DNA of 64,000 nt. Source: an uncultured Poribacteria bacterium. Lineage in GTDB: Bacteria; Poribacteria; WGA-4E; WGA-3G. Positions 42,878 through 52,238 of the stretch are shown here, in pieces (within the stretch, counting starts at the first letter, position 1; every line of letters begins with the position of its first letter). Where the stretch lies: NCBI GenBank assembly GCA_951812525.1, contig OX638316.1, positions 3,714,506-3,778,505 of the forward strand, in the 5' to 3' direction. Both the position numbers and the translations under genes were made by a program. The notes beneath the pieces were generated by a model, which was given only the letters and a program-made list of their open reading frames with translations, did not search any database and was not told the origin of the DNA.

Positions 42878-44818
42878 CTAAAGTGTATGCCCTGCACCCG
42901 ACGAAGGCATCCAAAGATTCAACGCGAAACTAATCAGACTCAAAATGCTCCGCGGAATATAATCCCCTAAAACCAATCCAAGGAAAAAAGGAATCGCTTT
43001 CCGATACATCTGCCACCCCCAGAACCGGAGAATTAGGAACTTAAGTAGCCAGCTCACCATCACCGGAAACCAGAAATAAATGAGTCCGCCCCACGATGCA
43101 CCTGAAAGCACATAACCCGACGGATGAAGCGTCCACCACATCAGACGCGTCCGTAAAAAATTAAGGAGGAATACAAACGCAAACCCGCCACACATAAAAG
43201 TGACCGCGCTGATATCAGGTTCTTTCGGATGTTGTAACCAACTCTGAAGCGGATTGAAACTCTCCCATCCAAAACGCCCAACAACCCCTTGGCACTGTGC
43301 GAGTACACCGTATTGGTATGCCACCTGTAGATACGTCCAGAATGTCGCTAACGCACCCACTGCGATAGCGAGTGCCATCCCGACAATCAAGGTCTTTCCT
43401 GGCATTCCTGACCGATCACCAATACGCAGCGATTCAATCTGATTCGGCATCGGATGCGAACGATTGCAGCGATTGAAGGCGTAGAGGAAGGTCATTATCG
43501 TAAGATTCGCCGCTCCCAATTGCCGTGTTCCGAAGATATGCACCATCATTTGCCGCGGATTGATACCGATAACTTCGTGGTAAGGCGGACCGAGTTCAGC
43601 ACGCACGCGCCCTATCGCCACAGCGAAGGCAATAAATAATGCGTAAAACACACCTATTGCCCACAACGACATACCAGCGAAGTAGCAGAACGCAAAGACC
43701 AATCCTATACTCAGCACCGTCATAATTGCCACTGTCCGATAAGAGAACGGTTCAGTCCTATCGTCCCCGTGTTCACGTCCTATGATGTGTCGGAAGAAGC
43801 GGGCAAAGTGCCGACGGCTCATCCAAAGCGTCAGTGCCGCAATACCCACCCATGCACCAGAGGCACGATCGTTGAGATGCAGAACGCTAATATTTGATAC
43901 GCCCACCATACTCGCAATCACGCGTTCTGCACGGGTGAGCCAGAAAAAGAACCACGTCGAAAACGCCAAATCTAACGGCATAAAATAAGTTAACCCGACA
44001 ATCGCAAGATTGAACGACATTGAGGCATAGCCGATCGCATTCCAAGGTCGTTCCGTAAAGTGCTGGTCGAGTCGGTAGTTCGGGGGTAGTGCTGGAATGA
44101 CAGGGAAAATATCGTGCAATCCTGCTATCACACGAAGCAACGCAGCGATTCCAAAACCGAACCAAAGCGCACGGGATCGGAAAAATTTGCGGTTCGTTGT
44201 CATCTGCAACGGCAACTGCGTTAGCGGGAAACTCAGTTTTTCACGCTCCATCCACTGTTTGCGGAGTAGCAACCCCAAACACAACAGTGAACCGTAGAGC
44301 AGAAATATAAAACCCGACCAGATGAGTGCGGGTTTCACCCAGATACGCAGATGTTCTATCCAGTAAATACTCGATTCGCCTTCGTAATACCCCGCTAACC
44401 ACTCGAAGTCGTGTACAGTCAGCCATGATGGAATATAATGCAAGAAAAGCTGCGCCCATTCATTTTCAGGGGTTGCAAACCAGAACGGATGCGCAAGCGT
44501 ACCCATCAGAATCGCCATCATCGCGTGTCCAGAAATAGTGGACACCATCGTCACCATAATGTAAATAAGAAGCAATTCTGCGGCGGTAAAGGCAATGCGG
44601 GGAGAAAGTTTGCGGAGCAGGACGTTAAGTCCAAGAAGGACGACCAACGTGAAGACAGCGTTGGAAAATGGCGACACGAGCGTATAAACCGCATACCAAA
44701 GTTCGCTGGCTATCCCTACCCAATAAGCGTTAACGACAACTAAAATGAGTCCGACGATGATCGCTTTTTTGGTGATAACATCGGGTGGGTTCGCGGTTCT
44801 GTCATTCATATTTTGCAT
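42878..44818 (-). CDS. Large polytopic membrane protein, DUF6785/DUF6784-like
   Basis: A 646-residue protein with about 14 hydrophobic segments (first at about 17-37) and no other domain. Layout and landmarks such as RKLSPRIAFTAAELLLIYIMVTMVSTISGHAMM, PPYHEVIGINPRQMMVHIFG and WTLHPSGYVLSGASWGG resemble the DUF6785/DUF6784 membrane family that is common in planctomycete- and Poribacteria-like genomes. Function unknown, possibly transport. It stands alone between an ABC ATPase and a CtpA-type protease. Confidence 0.7.
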   Translation of the reverse strand: MQNMNDRTANPPDVITKKAIIVGLILVVVNAYWVGIASELWYAVYTLVSPFSNAVFTLVVLLGLNVLLRKLSPRIAFTAAELLLIYIMVTMVSTISGHAMMAILMGTLAHPFWFATPENEWAQLFLHYIPSWLTVHDFEWLAGYYEGESSIYWIEHLRIWVKPALIWSGFIFLLYGSLLCLGLLLRKQWMEREKLSFPLTQLPLQMTTNRKFFRSRALWFGFGIAALLRVIAGLHDIFPVIPALPPNYRLDQHFTERPWNAIGYASMSFNLAIVGLTYFMPLDLAFSTWFFFWLTRAERVIASMVGVSNISVLHLNDRASGAWVGIAALTLWMSRRHFARFFRHIIGREHGDDRTEPFSYRTVAIMTVLSIGLVFAFCYFAGMSLWAIGVFYALFIAFAVAIGRVRAELGPPYHEVIGINPRQMMVHIFGTRQLGAANLTIMTFLYAFNRCNRSHPMPNQIESLRIGDRSGMPGKTLIVGMALAIAVGALATFWTYLQVAYQYGVLAQCQGVVGRFGWESFNPLQSWLQHPKEPDISAVTFMCGGFAFVFLLNFLRTRLMWWTLHPSGYVLSGASWGGLIYFWFPVMVSWLLKFLILRFWGWQMYRKAIPFFLGLVLGDYIPRSILSLISFALNLWMPSSGAGHTL

Positions 44819-44987
44819 TCAGACAATCGCGGCTACAGGTAGGAAAAATCCTCTGTTGACTAACTAATTTCCTATGGATCCCGGAAGTTGTCCTCGTAGG
44901 TTGGGTTGACAAACTGGGCTTACGCGTTTCACTGGTAGGTGCGGTTTCTAACCGCACGTATCTTTTACGTAAATCCTGATAAAATAA
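44819..44987. repeat. Intergenic region with GTAGG-type repeats
   Basis: A GTAGGTTGGGTTGAC element starts at 44896, and the perfect palindrome GTGCGGTTTCTAACCGCAC lies at 44939-44957, identical to that at 13312-13330. No gene. Confidence 0.7.
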
Positions 44988-46535
44988 CTATTCCTCGGCT
45001 GTCAGTTTAGGTTCTTCAAGTGTATCGGCTTGGGTCGTGGTAGGCAGCTCTACCTCTTCTGCGATTGGGTCGAAATATTTTTCAATCTCTTCTGCTGTAA
45101 TAATGCGAATCGCCTCCTGCAACTGCCGATCGTAATCCAAATTGACGACCGATTCAATCCCAACATGCAGATTGAATAACTCCTCGGCGCGTTGTTTCAA
45201 CCATCGTAGACTCACGATGATCCGCTCTTCTTCAAGCGTTTCTTGTAGCTTCGGAAGTTCTGTTGCAAGTAGAGAAAAATCTTTCGGCATTTCACCCGGA
45301 CGTTGATAGTGGTCATCAATCCATTTTGTGACGAAATCTCTGAGCGTACCGTTTGCATCCACCTTTCTTAGCATTAACTGTTCTATCTCATCGGGTTCCT
45401 CAGGTTCAATAGTGACTTGCGGACTGATGCCTACATCGTTAATTGAAGTGCCGTTGGGTGTATAGTAGGTGGAGATGGTCAGCGACATTGAGCCACCATC
45501 TACTAACGGGTAACGTTTCTGAACTACACCTTTGCCATAAGTTTTCTGCCCAACAAGGATGCCGCGGCGCGTATCCTTAATCGCACCAGCCACGATTTCG
45601 GAAGCACTCGCACTGTATTCATTGACCAGAACGATCAGCGGGATGTCTGGTGGACACAGAATATCAGATGTCGCAGGGTATTCCTCATTAAACTCTTTGC
45701 GTTTCCCTTTTGTTGAGACGATAGGACCATCATCAATAAAAGCATCGGCAATGTGGTACGCGGCATTCAACAAGCCACCCTGATTGTCCCGTAAATCCAA
45801 AATAAGTGCTTTCATATCGGCGGCTTTATGTGCTTCGAGGGCTTCGGTAAATTCGCCTTCCGTACCATCTTCGCGCCTACTACCGATAAACCCAGTTATC
45901 CGAATGTAGCCAATATCCCCTTCAAGCATTGTTGACTTGACGCTATTGACCGGGATTTTGCCACGCGTCAGTGTCACATCAAAAGGCTCAAGAAATTTGC
46001 GTTGCACCGTAATCGTCACATCCGTACCCAGTTTACCTCTGAGTAAATTGATAACATCGTCGAATCGCATGCCAGACTTTTCGCTCAAATGGATCCGTTT
46101 GCCGTTAACTTTGGTAATATAATCTCCCGCTTGGAGGTTCGCAAGCGCAGCGGGTGTGTTCGGAATAGGTTTAGAAATCTTGATAAAACCTTGATGGTCA
46201 TAGTAGAGGTGGATACCGAGTCCCCCAAATTGGGCATTATACAGGTTCTCAATCGCACGTTGATGTTCCGTCTGGGTGACGTAATACGTGTACGGATCAT
46301 TGAGCGACGCCAGCGCACCTTTGATCGAGCCGCGGAACATCTCACTGCTATCCTCAATCGGCTTATAGTAGTTTCTTTCAGCGATTCGGATAGCATCTAC
46401 AAGCGCATCACTTAGCACCTGTCGGCTAACACGTTCATTGCCACTCACAGTACTTCTTTCATTCGGACTAATGAGAAGAAATGGAACCCCGATAGCAATT
46501 ACTAAAACGATGAAAGACAGGGTGTATCTTTTCAT
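44988..46535 (-). CDS. C-terminal processing peptidase CtpA/Prc type (S41)
   Basis: A 515-residue periplasmic serine protease. An N-terminal helix (about 5-25) anchors or exports it. The PDZ domain (about 90-190) contains IPNTPAALANLQAGDYITKVNG. The S41 catalytic region has NEYSASASEIVAGAIKD with the nucleophilic serine and GQKTYGKGVVQ with the catalytic lysine. The C-terminal 100 residues are a charged helical extension beyond the usual family end. GAGG lies 7 bases upstream of the ATG. Role: trimming or degrading envelope proteins at their C-termini. Confidence 0.94.
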   Translation of the reverse strand: MKRYTLSFIVLVIAIGVPFLLISPNERSTVSGNERVSRQVLSDALVDAIRIAERNYYKPIEDSSEMFRGSIKGALASLNDPYTYYVTQTEHQRAIENLYNAQFGGLGIHLYYDHQGFIKISKPIPNTPAALANLQAGDYITKVNGKRIHLSEKSGMRFDDVINLLRGKLGTDVTITVQRKFLEPFDVTLTRGKIPVNSVKSTMLEGDIGYIRITGFIGSRREDGTEGEFTEALEAHKAADMKALILDLRDNQGGLLNAAYHIADAFIDDGPIVSTKGKRKEFNEEYPATSDILCPPDIPLIVLVNEYSASASEIVAGAIKDTRRGILVGQKTYGKGVVQKRYPLVDGGSMSLTISTYYTPNGTSINDVGISPQVTIEPEEPDEIEQLMLRKVDANGTLRDFVTKWIDDHYQRPGEMPKDFSLLATELPKLQETLEEERIIVSLRWLKQRAEELFNLHVGIESVVNLDYDRQLQEAIRIITAEEIEKYFDPIAEEVELPTTTQADTLEEPKLTAEE

Positions 46536-46651
46536 GAGAATTTCCTCTGCGGTTTAAAGTCTGACGCGTATCTATTGCAATTTTCAAGGTTTTACCTATT
46601 TTAACACGTATTCAACACGGATGCAATACAATTTTTACGCCAACCCTTCCA

Positions 46652-47563
46652 CTAACCGCCATCCACTGGCTGCGTCTTCCATCGATTATGCAGCCATAAC
46701 CACTGTTCTGGATACTTATGGATATACACCTCCAGCTGCTTCAGCATTTCTGCCGTATATATCGCAACGTCTCGTTCCGAATCGTCCGAGGCTTCAGCGT
46801 AAATCGGATCTGAAATATAGACGTGGTGTCTGTCGTCGGGTTGGCGGATACTTAATGAAAAGAGAAGCGGCGCGCCAGTCTTGAGTGCTAACACAGCCGG
46901 TGCGCGGGCTGCCGAGGCAGTTTTCCCCAGGAAGCTAACAAATACACCCTCTGGACCCGCATTCTGGTCAGCGAAGAACCCAATCGCCTCATTGTTTTTC
47001 AGGGCACGCAGCGTCTCTCGGATAGCCCTGTTCCGAGGAATCAACCGCAAACTCATCTGCTCACGATGTCGCCAAATATAGGTGTTGAGCAGAGGGTTCT
47101 TCAACGGAAAAGCGATCGCTTTCGCACGATCAGGAATTAATGCCCCATATATCAGTGAAAGGAGTTCCCAATTTCCAAAATGCGGCAGAAATACAATTGC
47201 GCCTTTCCCTTTCGCCAAAGCAGCCTGGAGATTTTCCGCACCCTCCACAGTGACCTCTCGCCAAATATTGTCGGTGTTAAGTTTAGGAAACCGAAGAAAC
47301 TCAATACAGGTCTTCCCGACATTGATAAAACTCGCCTTACAAATCTCCGTACATTGTGATGTTGTGAAATGTCCACTGAATACGGTTTGTAAATTGCGCA
47401 AAGCAATCTCCCGCCGCTTTTTGACCAGATGATAATACAGGATACCAATACCGCGTCCCATTTGCATCGCCCACCCTTTAGGCAAGCGACGACACCACCA
47501 CCCAAAGGTAGACACTGTCCAATATATCCATCTATCTCCCCATGTGGGCTGCTCGCGCTGCAT
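46652..47563 (-). CDS. LpxL/HtrB-type lysophospholipid/lipid A acyltransferase
   Basis: A 303-residue inner-membrane acyltransferase of the lipid A biosynthesis family. An N-terminal helix lies at about 8-30. The HX4(D/E) catalytic motif is HFGNWE in FLPHFGNWELLSLIYG, followed by GFFADQNAGPEGVFVSFLGKTASA, the typical second block. It transfers a fatty acid to a lipid A-type acceptor and supports an outer membrane with lipid A or a similar lipid. AAGGAG lies 8 bases before the ATG. Confidence 0.88.
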   Translation of the reverse strand: MQREQPTWGDRWIYWTVSTFGWWCRRLPKGWAMQMGRGIGILYYHLVKKRREIALRNLQTVFSGHFTTSQCTEICKASFINVGKTCIEFLRFPKLNTDNIWREVTVEGAENLQAALAKGKGAIVFLPHFGNWELLSLIYGALIPDRAKAIAFPLKNPLLNTYIWRHREQMSLRLIPRNRAIRETLRALKNNEAIGFFADQNAGPEGVFVSFLGKTASAARAPAVLALKTGAPLLFSLSIRQPDDRHHVYISDPIYAEASDDSERDVAIYTAEMLKQLEVYIHKYPEQWLWLHNRWKTQPVDGG

Positions 47564-47918
47564 CCCAATGCTCCTTCACCTAAATCTCGTAATAGATAGA
47601 GTATACCACACCCATTTCACCAACGCAATACGGACATCCAGTTTTCTAGGGTCATTTAATTTTAAGAAATAAGTTTACTTATGTAAAGGGTTTCTGTTGA
47701 TGGATGCCCGAATTTATTCGGGTTGTGTGCATTGTCCCGAACAAGAATGTAATACAAGGAATGGATTTAGTCTATTCACAGACTAAATCCGGGCGTCCGG
47801 ATATAAATTATTGGAAAACTGAATGGTCCTGTACCTGTACTCTGCTTCTTGATGTCAAACACACAATGTGCTAAAATACCACCTGTATACACTAACCACC
47901 TTTAAACTCGAGGAAAAT
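47564..47918. other. Non-coding region with nested inverted repeats
   Basis: 355 bases between divergent genes. At 47707-47722 CCCGAA-TTTA-TTCGGG is a perfect hairpin. At 47763-47790 GGATTTAGTCT-ATTCAC-AGACTAAATCC is a perfect 11-base stem. Outer sequences GGATGCCCGAAT (from about 47702) and GGGCGTCC (about 47791-47798) are also complementary, so the 100-base block can form one long structure. TAAAAT near 47872 is a possible -10 for the following gene. Confidence 0.65.
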
Positions 47919-48797
47919 ATGCAAGAATACAACGAATTAGAACCCACAAACAATAATCAAATCGAGACCCAACCCTCACAACCCATGGTTTTTACAGACA
48001 TCTTGGACGGAATGTTCAGTCTCTACGGGAGACACTTCCGACTATTTTTTGGGATCATAGCAGTCTACCTCGTCTTAGGGTTTGCTATAGATCAGATTTC
48101 TGCCTTCTTGAGCACAGATGATGCGCTATTTGCCACAAATATCCTAGTATCGGTATTCACAGGCATCTGTCGGGTTGTCGTAATTATTTTGGTAAGTGCA
48201 GCGTTAACCTACGCCAGCGCGCGGATCTACTTAGGAAGAGCAATTACCCCAGGAGATGCGTTGCAACAGGCACAACATCATTTTTGGACATACTTCGGTG
48301 CTGTTTTTTTCTGGAGTTTAGCTGTAGGAGGTATGGCTGTTACGATTATTGGTATTCCGTTCGCAATCTATTTTGGCGTTCGGTGGGGACTTTATGGTGT
48401 TCCTATAATGATTGAGGGCAGTAGGGCGCGGAATGCCTTGAGACGCAGCACCGAATTGGTAAGAGGTGCTTGGTTGCGAGTTTTTGCCATTACACTCTTA
48501 ATCACTGTAATCACTTTCATGCTTGCGTTTATACTGACGGCTGCTTTTGATTACGTCCTTTCTTCAGTGGGTGTGCCTGAAGCCGAGGAACCTACAACAT
48601 TTTTAGAAAACATTCGTCGTCTATTTATTTCCGATGTGAACGAGATTGGCTGGTCTGCTTATACAGTTCGCAGTTTTGTCCAACTGTGTATTACCGCATT
48701 TATAATGCCGATTGAGCGTATCGGATTTACACTCCTCTACTTCGATCAACGCATTCGGAAAGAAGGCTTCGGTGTTGCCAGACAAGTAACAGATTAA
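47919..48797 (+). CDS. Multi-helix membrane protein of unknown function, paralogue 1
   Basis: About 292 residues with six hydrophobic segments in the body (first at about 40-60). The ATG at 47919 is preferred because GAGG lies 5 bases upstream; an in-frame ATG at 47868 adds 17 residues. The layout resembles the glycerophosphodiester-phosphodiesterase-type membrane domain (YciC-like) family: VYLVLGFAIDQI..., GSRARNALRRSTELVRGAWLRVF, and a final aromatic/basic segment with DQRIRKEG. It shares the ALRRS...VRGAWLR motif with the next two genes, so the three arose by duplication. Confidence 0.72.
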   Translation: MQEYNELEPTNNNQIETQPSQPMVFTDILDGMFSLYGRHFRLFFGIIAVYLVLGFAIDQISAFLSTDDALFATNILVSVFTGICRVVVIILVSAALTYASARIYLGRAITPGDALQQAQHHFWTYFGAVFFWSLAVGGMAVTIIGIPFAIYFGVRWGLYGVPIMIEGSRARNALRRSTELVRGAWLRVFAITLLITVITFMLAFILTAAFDYVLSSVGVPEAEEPTTFLENIRRLFISDVNEIGWSAYTVRSFVQLCITAFIMPIERIGFTLLYFDQRIRKEGFGVARQVTD

Positions 48798-48838
48798 AAA
48801 TTCCCACTCCTACATTCCAAACGCTATCTGAAAAGAAT

Positions 48839-49927
48839 ATGGCTACCAACCAACGCACCAATCTCGCCAGAACAATTGTCAAATTGTATTATACCCATTG
48901 GGCACTGTTCTGGCGTATCATGCTCCCGGTTGCTATCGTCGCAATCGCAGTACATGTCTCACAAATTTTACATCTCACCGCGCAACTTGAGGAGCAAGTA
49001 AGCGGCGCACCGAGCCTACCAAATCCTCGTGTTTACACAGTTGTCAGTAGTGTCAGTACCGCTCACGGAACGCACTCTACCGTGGGAGGGTCTTCTACCA
49101 ATCTCATCCCCAATATAATAAAGCCCTCACAAGGTCTGCAGTGGCGACTCTACCCGTTTCCCTATTTTGGAATAACCAACAATGAGGGAATAACATGGGA
49201 ATGGGAACCCAGGTTCTGGATTTTCTATTCAACGGCGTTAATCCTTCTGCTGTTTGCCTATTGTCCGCTATCCCTTGCCGTTGTACATATATCACGCCAT
49301 TCACAGGGTCAGGACTCAACACCTTTAACTGCCCGTGAAATGTGGCGGCATACCGGACGGAGGGCGCTTACAGTTTTCGCAGCTTTTTTATTTTTTGTCC
49401 TAATAGTGGATGTGGCGGCGACTCTCTACGGCTTGATTACATGGTTAGTGCCGTCATTAAATAGATTACCTATGGAATTACCATTCGTTTTGATTATGGT
49501 GACACATATCTATTTTATCGTGACATTGAGCCTCTACAACCCATGTCTCATCCTTGAGAACAACTCCATCGTGGGCATTTTCCGCAGGAGTCACGCACTG
49601 GTTAGCGGAGCAAGGTTGCGTTTCTTCGGAATCTATCTACTGACAAGCTGGATCGCCACAATCATCTCTTCTGTCCTATTGGGTGCTGCGTTATTAGTGA
49701 TTTCCATATTCATTCCGGATCTTGTCCAAGTGCGTGAAGCATTTTTTCCACTTAAATTCTTGATTCTCTTCATTGGTGGTGATATTGAGATAGTGTTATC
49801 TCAGATGCTGGGCACGTCCGTTACAATTGCTATCCTTGTTGTAAACGGTTTAGTCATTACCTTTTTAGCTCCAATATGGGCAATCCTGACAACCCATCTC
49901 TACTTAGAACGATCAGCGCGTCTTTAA
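48839..49927 (+). CDS. Multi-helix membrane protein of unknown function, paralogue 2
   Basis: A 362-residue protein with about six membrane helices and a central hydrophilic Ser/Thr-rich stretch (about 58-115) between the first two. The motif VGIFRRSHALVSGARLRFFGIYLL corresponds to that in its neighbours, and the end PIWAILTTHLYLERSA is almost identical to that of paralogue 3. Starts 41 bases after paralogue 1 and should be in its operon. Function not recognised. Confidence 0.72.
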   Translation: MATNQRTNLARTIVKLYYTHWALFWRIMLPVAIVAIAVHVSQILHLTAQLEEQVSGAPSLPNPRVYTVVSSVSTAHGTHSTVGGSSTNLIPNIIKPSQGLQWRLYPFPYFGITNNEGITWEWEPRFWIFYSTALILLLFAYCPLSLAVVHISRHSQGQDSTPLTAREMWRHTGRRALTVFAAFLFFVLIVDVAATLYGLITWLVPSLNRLPMELPFVLIMVTHIYFIVTLSLYNPCLILENNSIVGIFRRSHALVSGARLRFFGIYLLTSWIATIISSVLLGAALLVISIFIPDLVQVREAFFPLKFLILFIGGDIEIVLSQMLGTSVTIAILVVNGLVITFLAPIWAILTTHLYLERSARL

Positions 49928-50214
49928 CTTGGTAGGAGAGATCTCCAAATTGTGCTATAAGAGCACAATTTGTCTTAGCTTTACATTTCCCGACTCTGAC
50001 AACTGATAACCAACCACCAACCACCAACCACTTACCCCCATAAAGTAGGCGAGGTTTTTAACCTCGCAGATGCTCAGCACGTAGGTTGGGTTGAACGATG
50101 AAAGACCAAATGCTGTGCACCAAAATAAAAATTCTGATGCCCGATGCGATTGTCCTTTGAATAGACAATGGTGAAACCCAACTCCCCACTAAAAACCCAT
50201 GGACTTAGATAATA
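49928..50214. repeat. Intergenic repeats between membrane paralogues
   Basis: Holds a GTAGGAGAGATCTCC element with an added TGTGCT-type palindrome (about 49932-49970), a heptad run (about 49995-50035), a GCGAGGTTTTTAACCTCGC palindrome (50048-50067), and a GTAGGTTGGGTTGAAC element from 50081 with its far arm AAACCCAACTCC near 50173. No coding sequence. Confidence 0.65.
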
Positions 50215-51216
50215 ATGCCACTCCTGCAACATAGAAACGTAATGGATATCCCAGAGAAGACAAGACGACACGGACTTATTTCCACAATATTCAAGTGCTA
50301 CCGAAAGAGCTTTGTGATATTTTGGGGCATCATGCTTCCATTTATTATCCTCAGTCTCCTATTTGAACTTCCTAATATTCTCCTTGCAGATCTCCCTACC
50401 TCGGAGTCCCTGTGGCATTTTGATACCTCACGCGGCATTTCTGTGGGAACCAATCCTGAACGAGTAGGTGTTGATTGGGGAACGCATTTCGTTTACGCAG
50501 CCATCAGTGTAGATTTGCTGTGGTTAGCAATGTGTCCGCTCGCTTTCGTTACCGTACAACGTCAGCGTGGTCCGAAGGTTCCGTTACGAACAGTTTGGAA
50601 GCAGACGACACACAACACCGGTGCTATTTTAGCACTGTTTTTTCTACTGGCGCTACCCGCATTTATTGCTGCTACGATCGTTCTGATTCTAATTGAAGTG
50701 TTCCAAGATCTTCCTATATCACATAATACCTTAGAGATCCTTGCAATACTCATGATTATTTGTTTCTTTTCTATCGTGTTTTATTTTATGATAAATTCCA
50801 GCCTTTGCAATCAGACGGTCGTCTTTGAAAAACTGCGTGCGATAGACGCATTGCGCCGAAGCAGTAAATTAATTCGACCTGTATGGTCCCGGTTTTTCAG
50901 AATGTATGTAGTACTCGCTTGGGCGACAGTAGTATTGACCTCTACTCTCCTCGGTGTAACGTTACTAATCTTTTCATTCACCGTTCCCGAATTCATACCT
51001 GTTCGTGATCTCTTACTGTCATCAAAAGGTTTTATCCTCTTTCTGGGTGGACATATAAGAATAAGTTTTGCGGAAGCCCCGAATTTTTGGACAGTTGGGG
51101 TAATGGCTACAGTAAATACCCTCATCGATGCCACAGTCGCACCCATCTGGGCAATCCTGACAACCCATCTCTACTTAGAACGATCAGGAATAAAACCAGA
51201 TGCTACAAAAATGTAG
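50215..51216 (+). CDS. Multi-helix membrane protein of unknown function, paralogue 3
   Basis: A 333-residue protein with about six membrane helices and the motif RAIDALRRSSKLIRPVWSRFFRMYVV, parallel to the neighbours. The final segment APIWAILTTHLYLERSG repeats that of paralogue 2 and suggests recent duplication or gene conversion. The start is uncertain: ATG at 50215 or at 50242, neither with a strong ribosome site. Separated from paralogue 2 by a 287-base repeat-rich gap, so it may have its own promoter. Confidence 0.72.
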   Translation: MPLLQHRNVMDIPEKTRRHGLISTIFKCYRKSFVIFWGIMLPFIILSLLFELPNILLADLPTSESLWHFDTSRGISVGTNPERVGVDWGTHFVYAAISVDLLWLAMCPLAFVTVQRQRGPKVPLRTVWKQTTHNTGAILALFFLLALPAFIAATIVLILIEVFQDLPISHNTLEILAILMIICFFSIVFYFMINSSLCNQTVVFEKLRAIDALRRSSKLIRPVWSRFFRMYVVLAWATVVLTSTLLGVTLLIFSFTVPEFIPVRDLLLSSKGFILFLGGHIRISFAEAPNFWTVGVMATVNTLIDATVAPIWAILTTHLYLERSGIKPDATKM

Positions 51217-51506
51217 CTACGTTCTCCGCCGATTCCCCCTTAATATAGGTAGGCGAGGTTTTGCGGCGTACTCGACCCCCGGTGAAGCCCACACGGGCTT
51301 CATACCGTTGATTCTGAAGTCCATACGGACTTCATACCGTTGATTTTTCATGCCACACGGAAACCTGAATACCGTTGATTCATGCGAGGTGCATTCCCAA
51401 CTTCGCCTGTTTTCCATTCCCGGTGTATATTTCTCCCACTTTTCACTTAAAATTTCATCGCCATCTACCAACCGCTAATTGCCAATTGTTGACAGCCGAC
51501 AGCCAC
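51217..51506. repeat. Repeats with covarying hairpins between convergent genes
   Basis: GAAGCCC-ACAC-GGGCTTC at 51284-51301 and GAAGTCC-ATAC-GGACTTC at 51316-51333 each are followed by ATACCGTTGATT; a third, decayed copy (CATGCCACACGGAAACC) also precedes ATACCGTTGATT. A GTAGGCGAGGTTTTGCGG fragment precedes them and a heptad run follows (about 51467-51505). No gene. Confidence 0.65.
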
Positions 51507-52238
51507 CTAAATCACATACGGTCCCGGATTCCGCTCTACCTCTTCTACAAGCGTGTCCACATAATCTTTAATATGAAACAGCCGACAGACCGCATCCCCT
51601 ACCATCCCTTTTTTTATCCTACCGAGTGCTTCCCAAAACGCACCAAGTTCTGTCCGCTGCAACCGAAGATATTCAGCATCTGGATCTTCAGTGAGATTTC
51701 TATTCCAATGAATCACCTCAACGAGATGGGCGTAAGTTGATGACTCATAATTCACACCCAGCATCAGGAGTTTAGCATTCGCAGCGTACGCACGGAACAT
51801 CGGTGAATGTATGCCGTAAGTTTTTCCCCACGGATACTGATCCCACGGAGATTCGTAGCCGTCACGTCGCAGATGATCTGCGACAAACGCCCGCGCGCCT
51901 CTTCCACGAGCAGCAATAGAGTGGGAATAGTGGTTAGAGCGATAGGTATCCGACATCTGCCGAAAATACTCCGTCAGCCACCCAACCGTAGACGGAGTTG
52001 TCTTAATATTCCACGATGCTATCCGTTCTTCCCGACTCGGTAAAAGACTAAATGACGGCATCAGAATCAAACCATCCCTACCAACAGCCGATTCTAACGC
52101 CGAGATGACCGCACCCGCCCCACCTTCAACAGGTCCCAAACGCTTGAAGGATGAGTGGATAAAAAGCGTATCCCCATTTTCGATACCCAGATTGGTAAAG
52201 TCTTGAACGAGTTTCTCGCGTGTGTAAGCTATCTTCAC
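51507..52238 (-). CDS. Aminoglycoside N(3)-acetyltransferase-like (AAC(3)/YokD family)
   Basis: A 243-residue acetyl-CoA-dependent acetyltransferase of the AAC(3) family. It has the start block DTLFIHSSFKRLGPVEGGAGAVISAL, the catalytic-region VGWLTEYFRQMSDTYRSNHYSHSIAARG with its conserved His, and the block SPMFRAYAANAKLLMLGVNYESSTYAHLVE. Family members modify aminoglycosides or other amino-sugar or metabolite substrates, so resistance cannot be concluded. The GTG start overlaps the stop of the 2H phosphoesterase gene by 4 bases (GTGA). Confidence 0.85.
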   Translation of the reverse strand: MKIAYTREKLVQDFTNLGIENGDTLFIHSSFKRLGPVEGGAGAVISALESAVGRDGLILMPSFSLLPSREERIASWNIKTTPSTVGWLTEYFRQMSDTYRSNHYSHSIAARGRGARAFVADHLRRDGYESPWDQYPWGKTYGIHSPMFRAYAANAKLLMLGVNYESSTYAHLVEVIHWNRNLTEDPDAEYLRLQRTELGAFWEALGRIKKGMVGDAVCRLFHIKDYVDTLVEEVERNPGPYVI

